Shown: piece by piece, positions 36,025-48,875 of the stretch
Layout: the number at the start of each line of letters is the position of its first letter
How positions within the stretch are numbered: position 1 is the first letter of the stretch
Source of the DNA: Siphonodentalium dalli
Taxonomy: Eukaryota > Mollusca > Scaphopoda > Gadilida > Siphonodentaliidae
Direction: 5' to 3'
Assembly: GCA_032622095.1 (NCBI GenBank)
Contig: CP136069.1
Coordinates: forward strand, 14,120,450-14,184,449
DNA length: 64,000 nt
Made by a program: the position numbers and the translations under genes
The notes under the pieces: model-generated
Told to the model about the DNA's origin: nothing
The model's database searches: none
The model's input: only the letters and a program-made list of their open reading frames with translations

Positions 36025-36560
36025 CAGGGTACTACATGTGCTACACCACTCGGATAAATGTCTGTCATCACACTAAAATACCATGTTATAACTTGAATTG
36101 ATATATTCGTAATCGTATATAGTCACCAATAGCTGGGTTACTACCGTAGTACCTGACATTGCCCATCTAGCGAACTATTCAAACCCAACAGGCCTGGTTG
36201 ATTTCGCTGTGGGATGATGGTTCACTTCCATCCTCAAGCTAATTATGCCATTTCATGGCATAATTTTGTTCTGACGTGCAGGGGTAGATATGCTTGAGGC
36301 CCCACCACAGTTCAATTCACACCAGGTTCTCAGCTATTATTATCTTATGTTCGAACTTTACTCATGTTTGGACTGACCATAACCATGATTTTAATGCTGG
36401 GTTTGAATAGTTCACTATATGGGCAATGTCCGTTACTACGGTGATAACCCGGCTATTGGTGACTATATACGATTACGAATATATCAATCCAAGTTCTAGC
36501 ATGGTATTTGTGTGACGACACAGACATTTCTCCGAGTGGTGTAGCACATGAAGTACCCTG
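36025..36560. mobile_element. Fold-back MITE with TA target duplication, copy 1
   Basis: The arms start CAGGGTACTACATGTGCTAC and end GTAGCACATGAAGTACCCTG. Inverted similarity extends about 150 bp inward (for example GTGACTATATACGATTACGA against its inverse at 36108-36132). TA flanks both ends. The 90-120-bp centre holds CATTTCATGGCATAATTTTG. Non-coding and probably mobilised in trans. Confidence 0.85.
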
Positions 36561-36995
36561 TACGGAACATCCTATAATTATTGTAACATTGAACTTAATG
36601 ATCAACTTGGTGGTTGCTCCATTACGTGTCACGTACGATCATATTATATATCTGTATATCACTGGCTATAAAATCCAAAATACTTGTTAGATTAGCTTCT
36701 TATAACAATTGGTATGTGTGTCATTGACATGCTCATGTAATGGGTAATTTGCATTATCATGTGACAATTACCACCTTGAATTTTTTTGAAAATACCTTGA
36801 AAAATTGGCATTTTTTATGAAAAATCATACCATTTTTTTGGCCGATGGAAGTGAAAGAAGACATCAGCAGCAAGAATAGCCACACCATGCATGGGAGATT
36901 CATTGGACTGAAAGACCAGGCTGTGAAAAATGCATTAAAATACTTTAAAGTGACTCCCAGGAATCAAAAATGCCAAAAAGTTCATTTTTCCCTTT

Positions 36996-37448
36996 AGGTT
37001 ACACTGGTGTAAATGTTTTCCATAGGCCTCAGTGCTAACGTTTTAGCGTATGCTGTTGGCTATATGAACCATGGGTCCAATTTTTTTTTTTAATCTGAAA
37101 AATTGACATTTCGGGAAACTTTTTACACAAAAAAATCATATCTGTCTAGCAGGGAATTCGCCTTTAAATCTTGTGTTTTCGTAACTAGTGTCAGATCCGC
37201 ATAAAAAAATACTGTCATATTTTAGACCACACCAACAAATTCAAACTTCACTACAAAGGGTTAATTCCTGTGCCAATGGCTATCTTACCTATGGGAAATC
37301 ATAGGGAAGAGGTGTGATGATTTTTTTATGCAAAAAGCACACAAGGCTATTGACCAATCAGGGCCCAGTGTCTATTTTATTCTCTCCTATATATTCCTCC
37401 CGCATCCGCTAGAGGTCTCTCCGAACCTTATTTACACCAGTGTAACCT
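36996..37448. repeat. 453-bp LTR-like repeat, copy 4
   Basis: Copy of 32891-33343 at offset 4,105. A 50-codon ORF (36845-36997) precedes it, as in the other units. Confidence 0.85.
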
Positions 37449-38348
37449 AAAGCGATAGCCCGCTTTTTCGCGAAATAATTGTAACACCCTACATTTTTTC
37501 AGAATTGCCCATGAATGAAAAAAATGTGTTCAAAAATAATATCACTTCTGTGGTTCTTTATTTATCACACACAATTTAACCCCACTCTCTGTAACACATT
37601 ATTCATCAAAAAAGCACATTTTTCCACCACAAGTCATATTCAGGCCCCATTTTCACACAGTTTTTGGGGTCTGGTGTTGCAAACTTGGATCGGCTATGGA
37701 AGACTGTACAAGATCCTTTCCATGAGAGAACTTCTGGTGATGTGAGGTCATTGAGTCCAGATCTGATCAGCTGAGCATCAAGCACATGACTTAATCAGCA
37801 CATGGAAGACTAAAATATGACATTTTCAGGTCTGCAAGGGTGATCCAAGATAACTGAATGTGGGTGTATATTGAATTAGTTGAACAAAGATATGCTCTCT
37901 TTGAAATGCTGAAGCATTTTCTTAAATGTGTCCAAGTTTTAGTGCTATTAACCTTCAAATGGCCATACCCACCAGTGAAAATGAGACACTTTTATTATAT
38001 ATATCTGTATATCACTGGCTATAAAATCCAAAATACTTGTTAGATTAGCTTCTTATAACAATTGGTATGTGTGTCATTGACATGCTCATGTAATGGGTAA
38101 TTTGCATTATCATGTGACAATTACCACCTTGAATTTTTTTGAAAATACCTTGAAAAATTGGCATTTTTTATGAAAAATCATACCATTTTTTTGGCCGATG
38201 GAAGTGAAAGAAGACATCAGCAGCAAGAATAGCCACACCATGCATGGGAGATTCATTGGACTGAAAGACCAGGCTGTGAAAAATGCATTAAAATACTTTA
38301 AAGTGACTCCCAGGAATCAAAAATGCCAAAAAGTTCATTTTTCCCTTT

Positions 38349-38802
38349 AGGTTACACTGGTGTAAATGTTTTCCATAGGCCTCAGTGCTAACGTTTTAGC
38401 GTATGCTGTTGGCTATATGAACCATGGGTCCAATTTTTTTTTTTTAATCTGAAAAATTGACATTTCGGGAAACTTTTTACACAAAAAAATCATATCTGTC
38501 TAGCAGGGAATTCGCCTTTAAATCTTGTGTTTTCGTAACTAGTGTCAGATCCGCATAAAAAAATACTGTCATATTTTAGACCACACCAACAAATTCAAAC
38601 TTCACTACAAAGGGTTAATTCCTGTGCCAATGGCTATCTTACCTATGGGAAATCATAGGGAAGAGGTGTGATGATTTTTTTATGCAAAAAGCACACAAGG
38701 CTATTGACCAATCAGGGCCCAGTGTCTATTTTATTCTCTCCTATATATTCCTCCCGCATCCGCTAGAGGTCTCTCCGAACCTTATTTACACCAGTGTAAC
38801 CT
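38349..38802. repeat. 453-bp LTR-like repeat, copy 5
   Basis: Copy of 34244-34697 at offset 4,105, preceded by the 50-codon ORF at 38198-38350 and followed by the same diverged 165-bp remnants. Confidence 0.85.
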
Positions 38803-40129
38803 TTAGAATTTACTCTTTGCATCAATAAATCCTTTGGCACACCATAATCACCACATCCCTGATCCGATCATTATGAAACCTGTCATGAATGTTGATATTG
38901 ACATGTACATCTAGTCTTACTTAGACATTTCAATTAGCACCTTTCCTATTACTCCATTTACTGTCAACCATTAAATCATTCCCCTACTAAGTTGAGCTAC
39001 AGTGTCATTGACACTTTCATTACATTTGTCATGGATGTTAAAATTGACATGTAGATGGGAAACGAGTAATTTTGGGGTTGTTCGGCCAAAAACATGGCCG
39101 CCAGCAGCCATCTTGGATTATACTCTTTGCATGACTAAATTCTTTGTCAAAGGCTACAAGTCGAATCTTTGGTCCAATCATCATGAGATTTGTCATGGAT
39201 GTTAACAATTACATGTAGATGGGAAAAGATTCATTTTAAATTCAACCAAAAAACCAGCCATCTTGTATTTTACTCTTTACACAACTAAATCCTTTGACAC
39301 GGGCTACATGTCGTATCTTTTGTCGGATCATCATGAAATTTGTGAGGGATGTTAACAATGACATGTAAATAGGAAGGAGTCATTTTTGGGTCATTTGCCA
39401 AAAAACATGGCTGTCGTGGCAATCTTTGATTTTAATCTTTGCATAACTAGTCCTTTCAACTTTCCACATTCCTAATCGCTCCATTAACTGTAACACATTA
39501 AATTATTCCCTTTCCACGTTAGCTACAGTGCCATTGACACTTTGATAATTACATTTCAGTCAATTCACATTTTCAGCTGCATATACATGTATATGTAAAC
39601 CAATTTCATCATTAAAGAAATTGCAAATTCATCGTTGATTCCATCATCTCAATATTTCATTAAAGTGAGACTTTATGTTCACACATTGATTCATTCAGGC
39701 AACATTTTCTCCATTTCTACACTGTTCATTGCATTGATCGTCTTCAATGGGGATAATCTATAATTCTATATGTACCATCGTTAACTATTAAAGAGACATT
39801 TCTCTTCCACCCAATCGATATTGCATTAAAATGACGCTTCATATTCATTACACTTCATTCAATAATTTCTGGTTCTACATCACTTATTGCATTGATTGCA
39901 TTCAGGTAAGCTAAGCTATGTCCGACTCAAATATTAAAGTGACGCATCATATTCACTACACTTCATTCAATAATTTCTTTTTCTACATAGTTTACATGTA
40001 TTGCATTGATTGCCTGCAGCTAAGGTAATCTATGTCCGACTCAAATAATACAAATATTAAAGGCATTCCATTTCCATCCATTAATTCTAAGGAAACTTCT
40101 GCTGTGATATATATATGTATATATGCATA

Positions 40130-40665
40130 CAGGGTACTACATGTGCTACACCACTCGGATAAATGTCTGTCATCACACTAAAATACCATGTTATAACTTG
40201 AATTGATATATTCGTAATCGTATATAGTCACCAATAGCTGGGTTACTACCGTAGTACCTGACATTGCCCATCTAGCGAACTATTCAAACCCAACAGGCCT
40301 GGTTGATTTCGCTGTGGGATGATGGTTCACTTCCATCCTCAAGCTAATTATGCCATTTCATGGCATAATTTTGTTCTGACGTGCAGGGGTAGATATGCTT
40401 GAGGCCCCACCACAGTTCAATTCACACCAGGTTCTCAGCTATTATTATCTTATGTTCGAACTTTACTCATGTTTGGACTGACCATAACCATGATTTTAAT
40501 GCTGGGTTTGAATAGTTCACTATATGGGCAATGTCCGTTACTACGGTGATAACCCGGCTATTGGTGACTATATACGATTACGAATATATCAATCCAAGTT
40601 CTAGCATGGTATTTGTGTGACGACACAGACATTTCTCCGAGTGGTGTAGCACATGAAGTACCCTG
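40130..40665. mobile_element. Fold-back MITE, copy 2
   Basis: Copy of 36025-36560 produced by the 4,105-bp tandem duplication, not by a new insertion (the flanks are duplicated too). Confidence 0.85.
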
Positions 40666-40752
40666 TACGGAACATCCTATAATTATTGTAACATTGAACT
40701 TAATGATCAACTTGGTGGTTGCTCCATTACGTGTCACGTACGATCATATTAT

Positions 40753-41302
40753 ATGTTGGAAGGATTCAATTGATTTAGCCACAACAGCATAATTTAACCC
40801 TCATATATGTGACCCGCCAAATCAAATCCAGTCGTAAGTCCGGATTTTGTTACCCTGTGCCAATGCATTCTCTTATATATGCGAGTCGACCATAGGTCGC
40901 CTCGCATATATAAGAGAATGCATTGGCCTAACAATTTTTTACAATTTTAATAATTTGTTCTTGTATTCTTTAACAATTTTATAATTTCACCCATACAGAG
41001 CCCCAGACAAACATGAGCAGACGACACTATTCTATATATGTGTGGGGCTCCCTGCAGGGTAATGGATGTTTTGTATTTTATGTCCTAAAAATTGTAAGAA
41101 ACATTTTTTTTTTTTTAAATGATAAAAAATTGTTAGGCCAATGCATTCTCTTATATATGCGAGGCGACCTATGGTCGACTCGCATATATAAGAGAATGCA
41201 TTGGCACAGGGTAAAAACAATCCCGACTTACGACTGGATTTGATATGGCGGGTCACATATGTTGGAAGGATTCAATTGATTTAGCCACAACAGCATAATT
41301 TA
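40753..41302. mobile_element. Fold-back element flanked by 44-bp direct repeats
   Basis: Inverted arms at about 40802-40927 and 41122-41256 share ATATGTGACCCGCC, AAATCCAGTCGTAAGTC and CCAATGCATTCTCTTATATA. Each arm contains its own smaller palindrome around TCGACCATAGGTCG. The block ATGTTGGAAGGATTCAATTG ... CATAATTTA (44 bp) stands on both outer sides (40753-40796 and 41259-41302), too long for an ordinary target duplication. The arm palindrome matches the one at 13086. Confidence 0.8.
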
Positions 41303-41511
41303 AAAAAATCCGTTCAACTGTATCGTAAGGGGAGTCAATTTATAGTTGGCTTCGTAATCAACTACATTTGATTTATATATATCTTTATTTTCCTCCATAA
41401 CTGAAGAGTTACATATATAATTATATCTGATATAATCAACACAATCAACAATCCCACCACCAGATAATACATAAATGAAAACAAAAAAATACAAAATCCT
41501 AAATGTTACAT

Positions 41512-41752
41512 TATGACGACGATGATGGTGATGATGATGATGATGATGATTATGATGATGATGATGATGAGGACGATGATGACGACGACGATGATGATGA
41601 TGAGGACGATGATGACGACGACGATGATTATGAGGATGAGGATGATGATGATGATGATGGCGACGATGCTGATGATAATGGTGATGATGATGATGATGAT
41701 GATGGTGAAGATGATGATGAAGATGATGATGATGATGATGATGATACTGTTA
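41512..41752. repeat. (GAT/GAC)n trinucleotide microsatellite
   Basis: About 240 bp of imperfect GAT/GAC/GAG triplets. The Asp/Glu, Met and Ile frames on the two strands are simple-sequence artefacts. Confidence 0.95.
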
Positions 41753-42071
41753 GCGAAATCAATGGAATATTTTGAACATTTACACATGACTATCTGATAC
41801 ACAGGCAGACCCATGTTGATGTTCAAAATCTCACCTAAATCCACGCAGACAAATATGAATAAGAACTCAATATACTAAGTTAATATAAACATTCTCGTAT
41901 ACACGAACACTCATATTGATACTATGTTCTTAATCTGAGAATATAATATAAGACATCATATTACACATACGTATGAACATGTCATATTAAAATCGACCCC
42001 AAATTATGGGTGCAGAATCTAAGCTTAAGTATAAATTACACTGCTAACAATCATCTGCTATGGATTACGTC

Positions 42072-42990
42072 TCAAAATGTCAAGTTGTTAGTGTACCCAC
42101 ATTTCCATAACTTCGATGTTGAGGAGATGAAGAAACGACAAAATGCAACTGTGTCCTCAACATATTCATCTATATTTGGTGGGATATACCCGAGGAATAG
42201 TGCAGTTTGCTGAATCCAACTCATACTATTGATGAACATGTAACATTCCACAGTAAAAATATCAATGAATTCGTACCAGATTTGGTTACGTAACTGATTA
42301 AGAAACATACAATCATTAACGACATGAGTAACGATGTCAATGTAGGGAATTTGACAATGGTCACATACATAATCAGTCATATACATTGGTGTACACAGTA
42401 AGCCAATTGTAACGAAAATGTCTTCTTTGGTCGAAGGGTGGTTTCTGCAGATAGTCCATATATGAGAGATAGAAAGTTCTGGATTAACAATGTTAAATCG
42501 TACAAAATCAGGATCGTCTCGCACCCGCATTTGCCATTGCGATTGTGACATTATTTCAAAATTTGACTTAATGGTCCGTTTACACGATTCTTTCGAGGGT
42601 ACAGATAAGCTCACAACAAATGACTTCCAAAGTTCATCCATCCCAAATTTGGTTAGAATGTTACGGATTTCAGATAAGAAGGGACTCCTCCCATTTGTCT
42701 CGTCTGCTTCAATGAGTCTATGGAGAAATACCTTCTTGACTGTTTTCGTAACACCCATCCTACACAACGAAAAGAACAAAGACAATTTCCGATTTTGGAT
42801 GTACATCGAAAGTGGGGACATGCCAAGCAACCCCAGTACCATATCAGTTCGTGTTCTGACAGGCAATCTCTGAATTGATTTCAAACACATTATATGGGTT
42901 CGTTCTAACTTTTCACGAATATATTTGAATATGGCAATGGCATTACATGGGTCATATTTTATGTAATTCAGGAACTGTAACTGTAGCTGA
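42072..42990 (-). pseudogene. LINE ORF2 C-terminal fragment
   Basis: The minus-strand frame is open from about 42990 (no start needed) to the stop at 42072. It shows the layout of LINE ORF2 C-termini: a SIQRLPVRTRTDMVLGLLG segment, then a basic helical stretch, then a zinc knuckle CDHC..(9)..H..(4)..C (CX2CX9HX4C) followed by LRNQIWYEF. RT motifs are absent because the element is cut upstream, where an inverted-repeat element abuts near 42985. The clade is not assigned. Probably a 5'-truncated insertion whose remaining frame is still open. Confidence 0.72.
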
Positions 42991-43850
42991 ATTGGTCAAT
43001 GACACCCATGTACCCAACCTTTTAAATTTGCAGTTGTGTACCCAGGTTTAAAAAAAATGTACAGTTGTGTACCCAGCTTTTTAACATTTCGTTATAAGTG
43101 TTCTTTATTTAAAGACGACAGCCGATGTTTATCATTTTCGGTGCCAAAGATTGGACGAAATTAACTTTTTCGCCTTGCTGAACAGGGGGAGCCGGAAAAC
43201 ATTTGCAGGCACGTATGCTGATTTTTGACTTTCGACCCTTGTTGGGACCCACCCACCCCCGCGTCAAATTTTTTTTTCCGTTTTCGGCAGTTTTTTCCGA
43301 CCATTTTTTGACACCCACCCCCCATTTTAACACTAAAACAGAGATTTGCAGGGGGAAATTCACGGTAAACAGCTGTATATGAATTTCTGTGCATACTATT
43401 AGGTCATTCGGTCAAAAAAATTCAATCCATTAGCATAGGCTACAGGCTATACTGTTTGTCTTATCATCATGAAATTTGTCATTTATGTTAATATTGACAT
43501 ATAGATGTGTTTTAAGTCAAACTCATTGCAAAAACAGTCAAAAAGACTTGCAGGAAAAATATTTTTGAGTTGCGGAAAAAAATCTTTGTTGGTCCTATCG
43601 ACCACCCACCCACCCCGGCATACGTGCCCGGAAATGCTGAAATGGTATAAGTTAGACAAGGATGAGAGCAAGTTCAGTGGCTAAATTTAGCACGTTCATT
43701 TCGAAAACAACTGAATGATAATTGTAATCTGATATTTCAGAAGAGCTGGGTACCCAAATGTGAATTTGATTAAAGCTGCAAATTTGAAAAACCTGGGCAC
43801 TCAACTGAACAAAAGGGGTGACAGTGACCAAGTCAGCGGAACTGTAGGCA
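42985..43850. mobile_element. Inverted-repeat element next to the LINE fragment
   Basis: The left side AGCTGAATTGGTCAATGACA with TACCCAACCTTTTAAATTTG matches, inverted, the right side (CAAATTTGAAAAACCTGGGC and GTGACAGTGACCAAGTCAGC). The core contains GACCCACCCACCCCC-type words and a fragment of the 165-bp family (43395-43510). The frames at 43109-43394 lie in low-complexity DNA. Confidence 0.6.
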
Positions 43851-43879
43851 GCATATGTACATACTATGTGTATAATGTA

Positions 43880-44880
43880 ATCCGAACATAATCTTGGATT
43901 TTACTCTTTGCATGACTAAATTGACATATAGATGGGAACGAGTCATCTTGGGGCCATTCAGCAAAACAAAACAACATGGCCGCCAGCAACCATCTTGGAT
44001 TTCAAAATTCAATCCATTAGCACTGGCTACAGGCCAGAGTGTTCGACTTGATCATCGTGTAAATTGTCACTAATGTTAACATTGATATGTAGATGGCAAC
44101 GAGTCATTTTGGGGTCATTCGGCCAAAAACATGGCCGCCGGCAGCCATCTTGGATTTAACTCTTTGCATGACTAAATCCTTTGGCTCGGGCTGCAGCTCG
44201 TACCTTTGGTCGGATCATCATGAAATTTGTCACTAATGTTAAAATTGAAATATAGATGGGAACGAGTCATTTTGGGGTAATTCAGCCATAAAACAAGGCC
44301 GCTGGCAGCCATCTTGGATTTTATTCTTTGCATGACCAAATCCTTTGGCACGGGCTAGATGTCGTACCTTTGTTTGGGTCACCATGAAATTTGTAATGGA
44401 TGTTAACATTGACATGTAGATGGGAAAAAGTCATTTTGGGGTAATTCGGCCATAAAACATGGCCACTGGCAGCCATCTTGAATTTTACTCTTTGCATGAC
44501 TAAATCATTTGGCTCGGGCTACAAGTCGTATTCTTGGTCGGCTCATTATGGAATTTATCATAAATGGGAATGAGTAATTTTGGGGTCATTCGGCCTTAAA
44601 ACATGGCCGCCAGAAGTCATCTTGGATTTTACTCTTTGTATTACTAACTATTTTGGCACGGGCTACAGGTCATACCTTTGTCGGATCATCATGAAATTTG
44701 TCATGGATGTTAACATTTACATGTAGATGGGAACTGGTTATTTTGGGCTCATTCGGCAAAAACATGGCTGCTAGCTGCTGTCTTTGATTTAAAAATTCAA
44801 TTCATCATTCCATTTATTATTCATCACAAAAAAAATTACTTCTTCGCAAAGTTGAGCTACAGTGTCATTGACACTTTCAT
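43880..44880. repeat. 165-bp repeat family, outlying block of about 6 units
   Basis: Units with GATGGGAACGAGTCATTTTG, AACATGGCCGCCGGCAGCCA and TCTTGGATTT recur near 43930, 44100, 44260, 44425, 44575 and 44730, more diverged than the main array. Confidence 0.85.
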
Positions 44881-45423
44881 CACTAAGGTGGGGACGGGTA
44901 GCAAATGTCCCGGTGGCATGTTCATGGTGATGTCCGGAAATCATAATGGCTCGCTCTTTGTTGGTCTACGAAATGAAATTCACGGAAGACGTTGCTATAA
45001 ATTGTAATAGTTTACACATCATTTGTTTTTTCAAACAATCACGCAGAACTCCCTCTCACAGAGCAACACATGCGCGGTTGTTGCGTTCATGCATATCTTG
45101 TTCATCATTTATGTACTGTTCTTTTATTTTGTGTACATATGTATGTATTGTTCTTTTATTTTGTGTATGTATTGCCAATAATCATCTAGTAATTGGTCTG
45201 GCCAGATAGGCACGCACGCCTATAAATATCCGGTCCGTTTACAATTCTATATACACAATATGGGCAAGTGAAACAACAGTGCAAGTGCAAGTGAGAAGTC
45301 TAGTCAGTGGTCGGGGACAAAGGAATCGTATTCCGTGCTGGAGAAGAGCAAGAACTGTATACCAAATAGCTTGAAATAAGACACTTACGTGCAAATATGT
45401 CAATGCGTGTATGTGATATTTCT
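44881..45423. other. Gene-poor segment
   Basis: The frame at 44946-45209 (87 codons) opens at ATGGCTCGC but turns into Cys/Leu-rich low-complexity sequence without a domain. I do not call a gene. Confidence 0.35.
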
Positions 45424-45560
45424 GACACATAGGATAGGATAGGATAATTTATTTACAATATACACATGAATAATACAATGACAGTAACATATAATAATAT
45501 AAATGCTGTATATATTGTTGGGGGTTAGCCTAGCCCTATCGGCTGTCTTCCTGCTACCCC
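45424..45560 (-). mobile_element. Possible LINE 3' end with (TATCC)n tail
   Basis: On the minus strand the sequence runs TTGTAAATAAATTATCCTATCC, ending in short TATCC repeats, the style of CR1/L2-type LINE 3' ends. No coding part remains. Confidence 0.35.
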
Positions 45561-46104
45561 CTAAAACAAGTATCACTATAATTATTTGCATATATATAGA
45601 TGGCTTGTATTTTTTTTATCCATTAATACTATGCAGTATATATTATGCTTCCTGTAGTTACGGTTATGTTTGATTTTGTTATATACTGCCCGTAAAGTGT
45701 TTGACTCCTGAACCGTCGTTATGGGTGGGTACGAAAATAGGGGTGGCGTAAATCTGAAGTTATATATAATGGGTATATAATCTATACATAGCTTTTTGCA
45801 AATTCTTTTTTACTTCGCAAAATGGGAAATATGACTGCCCGTAACCCTGTTCCAGGACAACTGCCCATACTTACGGTTAAGTCAGTATATATATATATAT
45901 ATTTCATCCAGCTGTGAGAGTATGGCATACAAAGTACATTTTACAATAACATTATAACAATAGAATGCAGTAAATAATAAGTCTCGCCACCATGGAACAA
46001 CAGAATGCATTAACACATTCTCGAACACTTACGCACAGGGATATTCGATCAACGCAAATCGTACACATGTTATCTCATTGGCATGTATTCGCACAGCCAC
46101 GCAC
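45561..46104. other. Gene-poor segment
   Basis: AT-rich DNA with a short TA run (45884-45902). No gene seen. Confidence 0.35.
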
Positions 46105-46425
46105 TTTATTATACTCTGGCAGAAAACGAGCACATAGAAAACGGTAATATGAATGCAAATGTAATTTGTCAGCACACAGTTGCATAAATTTCACAGTCAA
46201 TTAAGTCAATATCACATAACATGTATACTACTTACGGCGGAAGAAATTATTTGGCCGAATATTGTTCGTGGAGAGAGTACTTCATTGTGACTTTTAAAGA
46301 TCAACATATTCAAAAATTTCAATTGGAATTAGCACAAATAATCGCGTACGTAATTAACAATGAACTGTGTTCACTATGGTCTATGTCTGAACTGTTGGAA
46401 TGTGATCCCTACAGTGAGAGCTTTC
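46105..46425. repeat. Dispersed repeat, copy A
   Basis: Roughly 75 percent similar to 49280-49610 (shared TACTCTGG, AGCACATA, TAATTTGT, ACACAGTT, GTAACTTTTAAAGATCA-like blocks). The frame at 46221-46640 runs across its edge into the LINE and is not a gene. Confidence 0.6.
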
Positions 46426-46589
46426 CGATGAATGGCAACAAGCCATATTTCCGATTAAATCCTGAAAAGTTACCCATAATTCTGCTCTGTTTAAGTAGTC
46501 GATTACTTAAGGCATTACTGTATGTCGCCCAATGGACTTGCTACCAGGAGTTGAAAGGTCTATTTAAAATACATGTTGTTGTTGTTGTA

Positions 46590-47994
46590 ATTGTATGCTG
46601 TTGCTGTATCTTTCACCAGTACTCTTTGCACTGTACGTAAACGACTTGGAATCTTATCTGACAAATACAGGAGTTATTGGTCTGCCAAAATTGTCGGATG
46701 ATATTGAAAACAATTTGAACATCTATATGAAACTTTTTGTAATTTTGTATGCAGATGATACTGTACTAATGGCAGAAACACCTGCAAAATTTCAAACTGC
46801 TTTGGATTCATTCTATAAGTACTGTGAAATGTGGAAATTAACAGTTAATGTCGATAAAACTAAAATAATGTTGATATCAAAGCGTAGCCTTCCAAAAAAA
46901 GAGAAAAATTTTCTATAATGGGAGGGAAATTGAAGTTGTTAAAAAATTCAATTACCTGGGAATAATACATACTAAATCTGGTTCATATACGGAGGCAAAG
47001 AAGGTGCTTGTAGATAAAGCCACTAGAGCAATGTAAGCTATAATCACCAAATCAAGAGCACACTGCCTTTCGGTAAAGGACCAATTTGATTTATTTGATG
47101 CACAAGTTGTACCTATACTTGCTTATGGATCTGAAATGTGGGGTACAGGAAATAATGATATAATTGAGAATATACATAGAAAATTTTGTAAGTTTATTTT
47201 ACGGCTAAAACCATCCACATGCAATTTATATGTTGTATGGAGAGAGCGGCCGTATGCCAATTGATATATTAATAAACATGCGCGTGGTGAAGTATTGGTT
47301 GAAAGTAGTAAATATGAATTGTAATAGATATTGTAAAATATTATATATGTTGGCGCTAAAACTCAGTAATGTCTCATCCTCTAATTTCACTTGGATAAAC
47401 AAAGTTAAGCAAACTTTAACAGAATGTGGTCAGATCCACTTAATGGATATAGGTAAAATTCCCTGTACTGAGCGATTACTCTCATACATTGAGTGCAACC
47501 TTATTTGTAGATTCCGTAATAAATGGAAAAATGATATAGAGGCCTCGGGCAGTAGGGGAATTATATACAAAATGTTCAAATAAGATATCAATTTTGAAGA
47601 TTACTTGAGCATTCTTGATACCAGAAACCCGTTAACAGTATGCAGATTCCGTACATGTAACCACCAGTTACCAAAAGAGACGGGCCGATGGAATAATATT
47701 AATATCGCTGACAGAATATGCCCAAAGTGCCACAAATACATTGGTGATGAATTTCACTATTTATTGGAATGTGAGTTCTTTACGGATGTAAGAACACGCT
47801 TTTTACAACCAAAATATAGTAGACGAATAAATGCTACCGCGATAAATGAAATTTTCAATATGAAGAATCCCATATTATATATATACTACGCAGACTTTGT
47901 TCTTTCATTCGGATCATCACGAACGTATTCTCAGATCACAATTAATGCATCGAAATTTCTCGTCATGAATCTGTCTAATTTTGATCTGCTATGA
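46590..47994 (+). pseudogene. LINE ORF2, 5'-truncated with frameshifts
   Basis: Starts inside RT motif B (LSPVLFALYVNDLESYL). Motif C is LYADDTVLM (Asp pair near 46755) and motif D is WKLTVNVDKTKIM. A 1-nt shift in the A-run near 46905 moves the frame to YNGREIEVVKKFNYLGI; a stop lies near 47035 and another shift near 47230. The tail frames are MLYGESGRMPIDILINMR (47230-47583) and a final part (47605-47994) with zinc knuckle CPKC..(8)..H..(4)..C. It would have encoded target-primed reverse transcription; the N-terminal endonuclease and RT motifs 0-A are missing. It is dead. The clade is left open (CR1/L2/I-type architecture). Confidence 0.85.
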
Positions 47995-48699
47995 TATATG
48001 TGTATATTCGAGCAGACGACACGGATTAACATTCATTCATCATGGTGATGGACAGATGCGGGATTTGACAGAAAGTCTCAAACTTTCTGCTGAATTTAGC
48101 TAGCTGAGCATCCACATTGATGAATGGATGTGAACCAAGAATTAAAGTAAATATATACCTGCCAACAAGCGCAATGAGGATTCAAGTATATTTACATTTA
48201 TATCAGTTATAATTGATTATTTAAATAGTCATACGTTATGATATTAATACTTTGCTTTTATGTTGGTATATTAGTATATATGTATGGTTCCCGGAATCAA
48301 TCATACGATAGTCACTAGTGAACGATATAGCAATAATCGATGGTATAAATACTAAAATTGACGACCTACATGTACATGCAGTAACCTATTATCTGTACCT
48401 TAATCTAAACACACATGTGTGACTGTGAAGACATCAACCTTTTATGTCAGCGTTGCGTTAAATAGTTTACTCCAATCAACAAGGTTTCACACGAGATTGC
48501 GCCGTTATTACTCTTGGCGAAAATAAGCTATAGTAGCGATGTCATAATAAAACTCGGAAAACATTCATCGAATTTCAACATACCATCGACCCGGAACCAT
48601 ATGTACATATCTATTGTATAATATTTCTATATATCTATTGTTTATATAATATCCTTATGTTATACATGTATTCACTTGGATGAGAGAATAAAGCATTAT
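47995..48699. other. LINE 3' flank and intronic DNA
   Basis: No further coding features. The LINE 3' border is not sharp. The downstream part is probably intron of the EGF gene. Confidence 0.4.
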
Positions 48700-48761
48700 G
48701 GTGGTATGACTGCATCCTTAAGTTATGAGATCATCTCTGCATCAGTCGTTTTCCCTTTCAG

Positions 48762-48875
48762 ACACCGACGAATGTGAATCAACTCCTTGCCAGAACGGAG
48801 GAACTTGCACTGATGCTGTTAATTCGTATATATGTGCTTGTGATTCCGGGTACACTGGCGCGGACTGTGCAGCTG
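48762..48875 (+). CDS. Calcium-binding EGF-like domain exon
   Basis: The acceptor TTTCCCTTTCAG precedes, and the donor CTG|GTACGT follows. The 114-bp exon is phase 1 on both sides, the usual symmetric EGF cassette. It encodes [20 protein letters not shown], then [19 protein letters not shown], with all six Cys. The DxDE start (calcium ligands) and the CxDxxxxYxCxC hydroxylation pattern are both present. It would be an extracellular module of a secreted or membrane protein. The longer frame around it merely reads through intron. Confidence 0.9.

Larger units (their letters stand above)
32541..40750. repeat. Tandem duplication, 4,105-bp unit
   Basis: 32541-36645 and 36646-40750 match at an offset of exactly 4,105 bp (453-bp repeats at 32891/36996 and 34244/38349; fold-back at 36025/40130). 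The junction at about 36640 joins CGATCATATTAT to ATATCTGTATATC; the same left side at 40745 continues into a different sequence. I saw no differences by eye. Confidence 0.88.

Noticed and set aside
41503-41844. Acidic poly-Asp protein
   Set aside because: A plain GAT/GAC microsatellite gives Asp, Met and Ile frames at once.
44946-45209. 87-codon frame starting ATGGCTCGC
   Set aside because: No domain and a low-complexity Cys/Leu tail; no splice or promoter support strong enough to call a gene.
46221-46640. 139-codon frame before the LINE
   Set aside because: It crosses from a dispersed repeat into the truncated LINE out of frame and ends in Val/Cys-rich low complexity.
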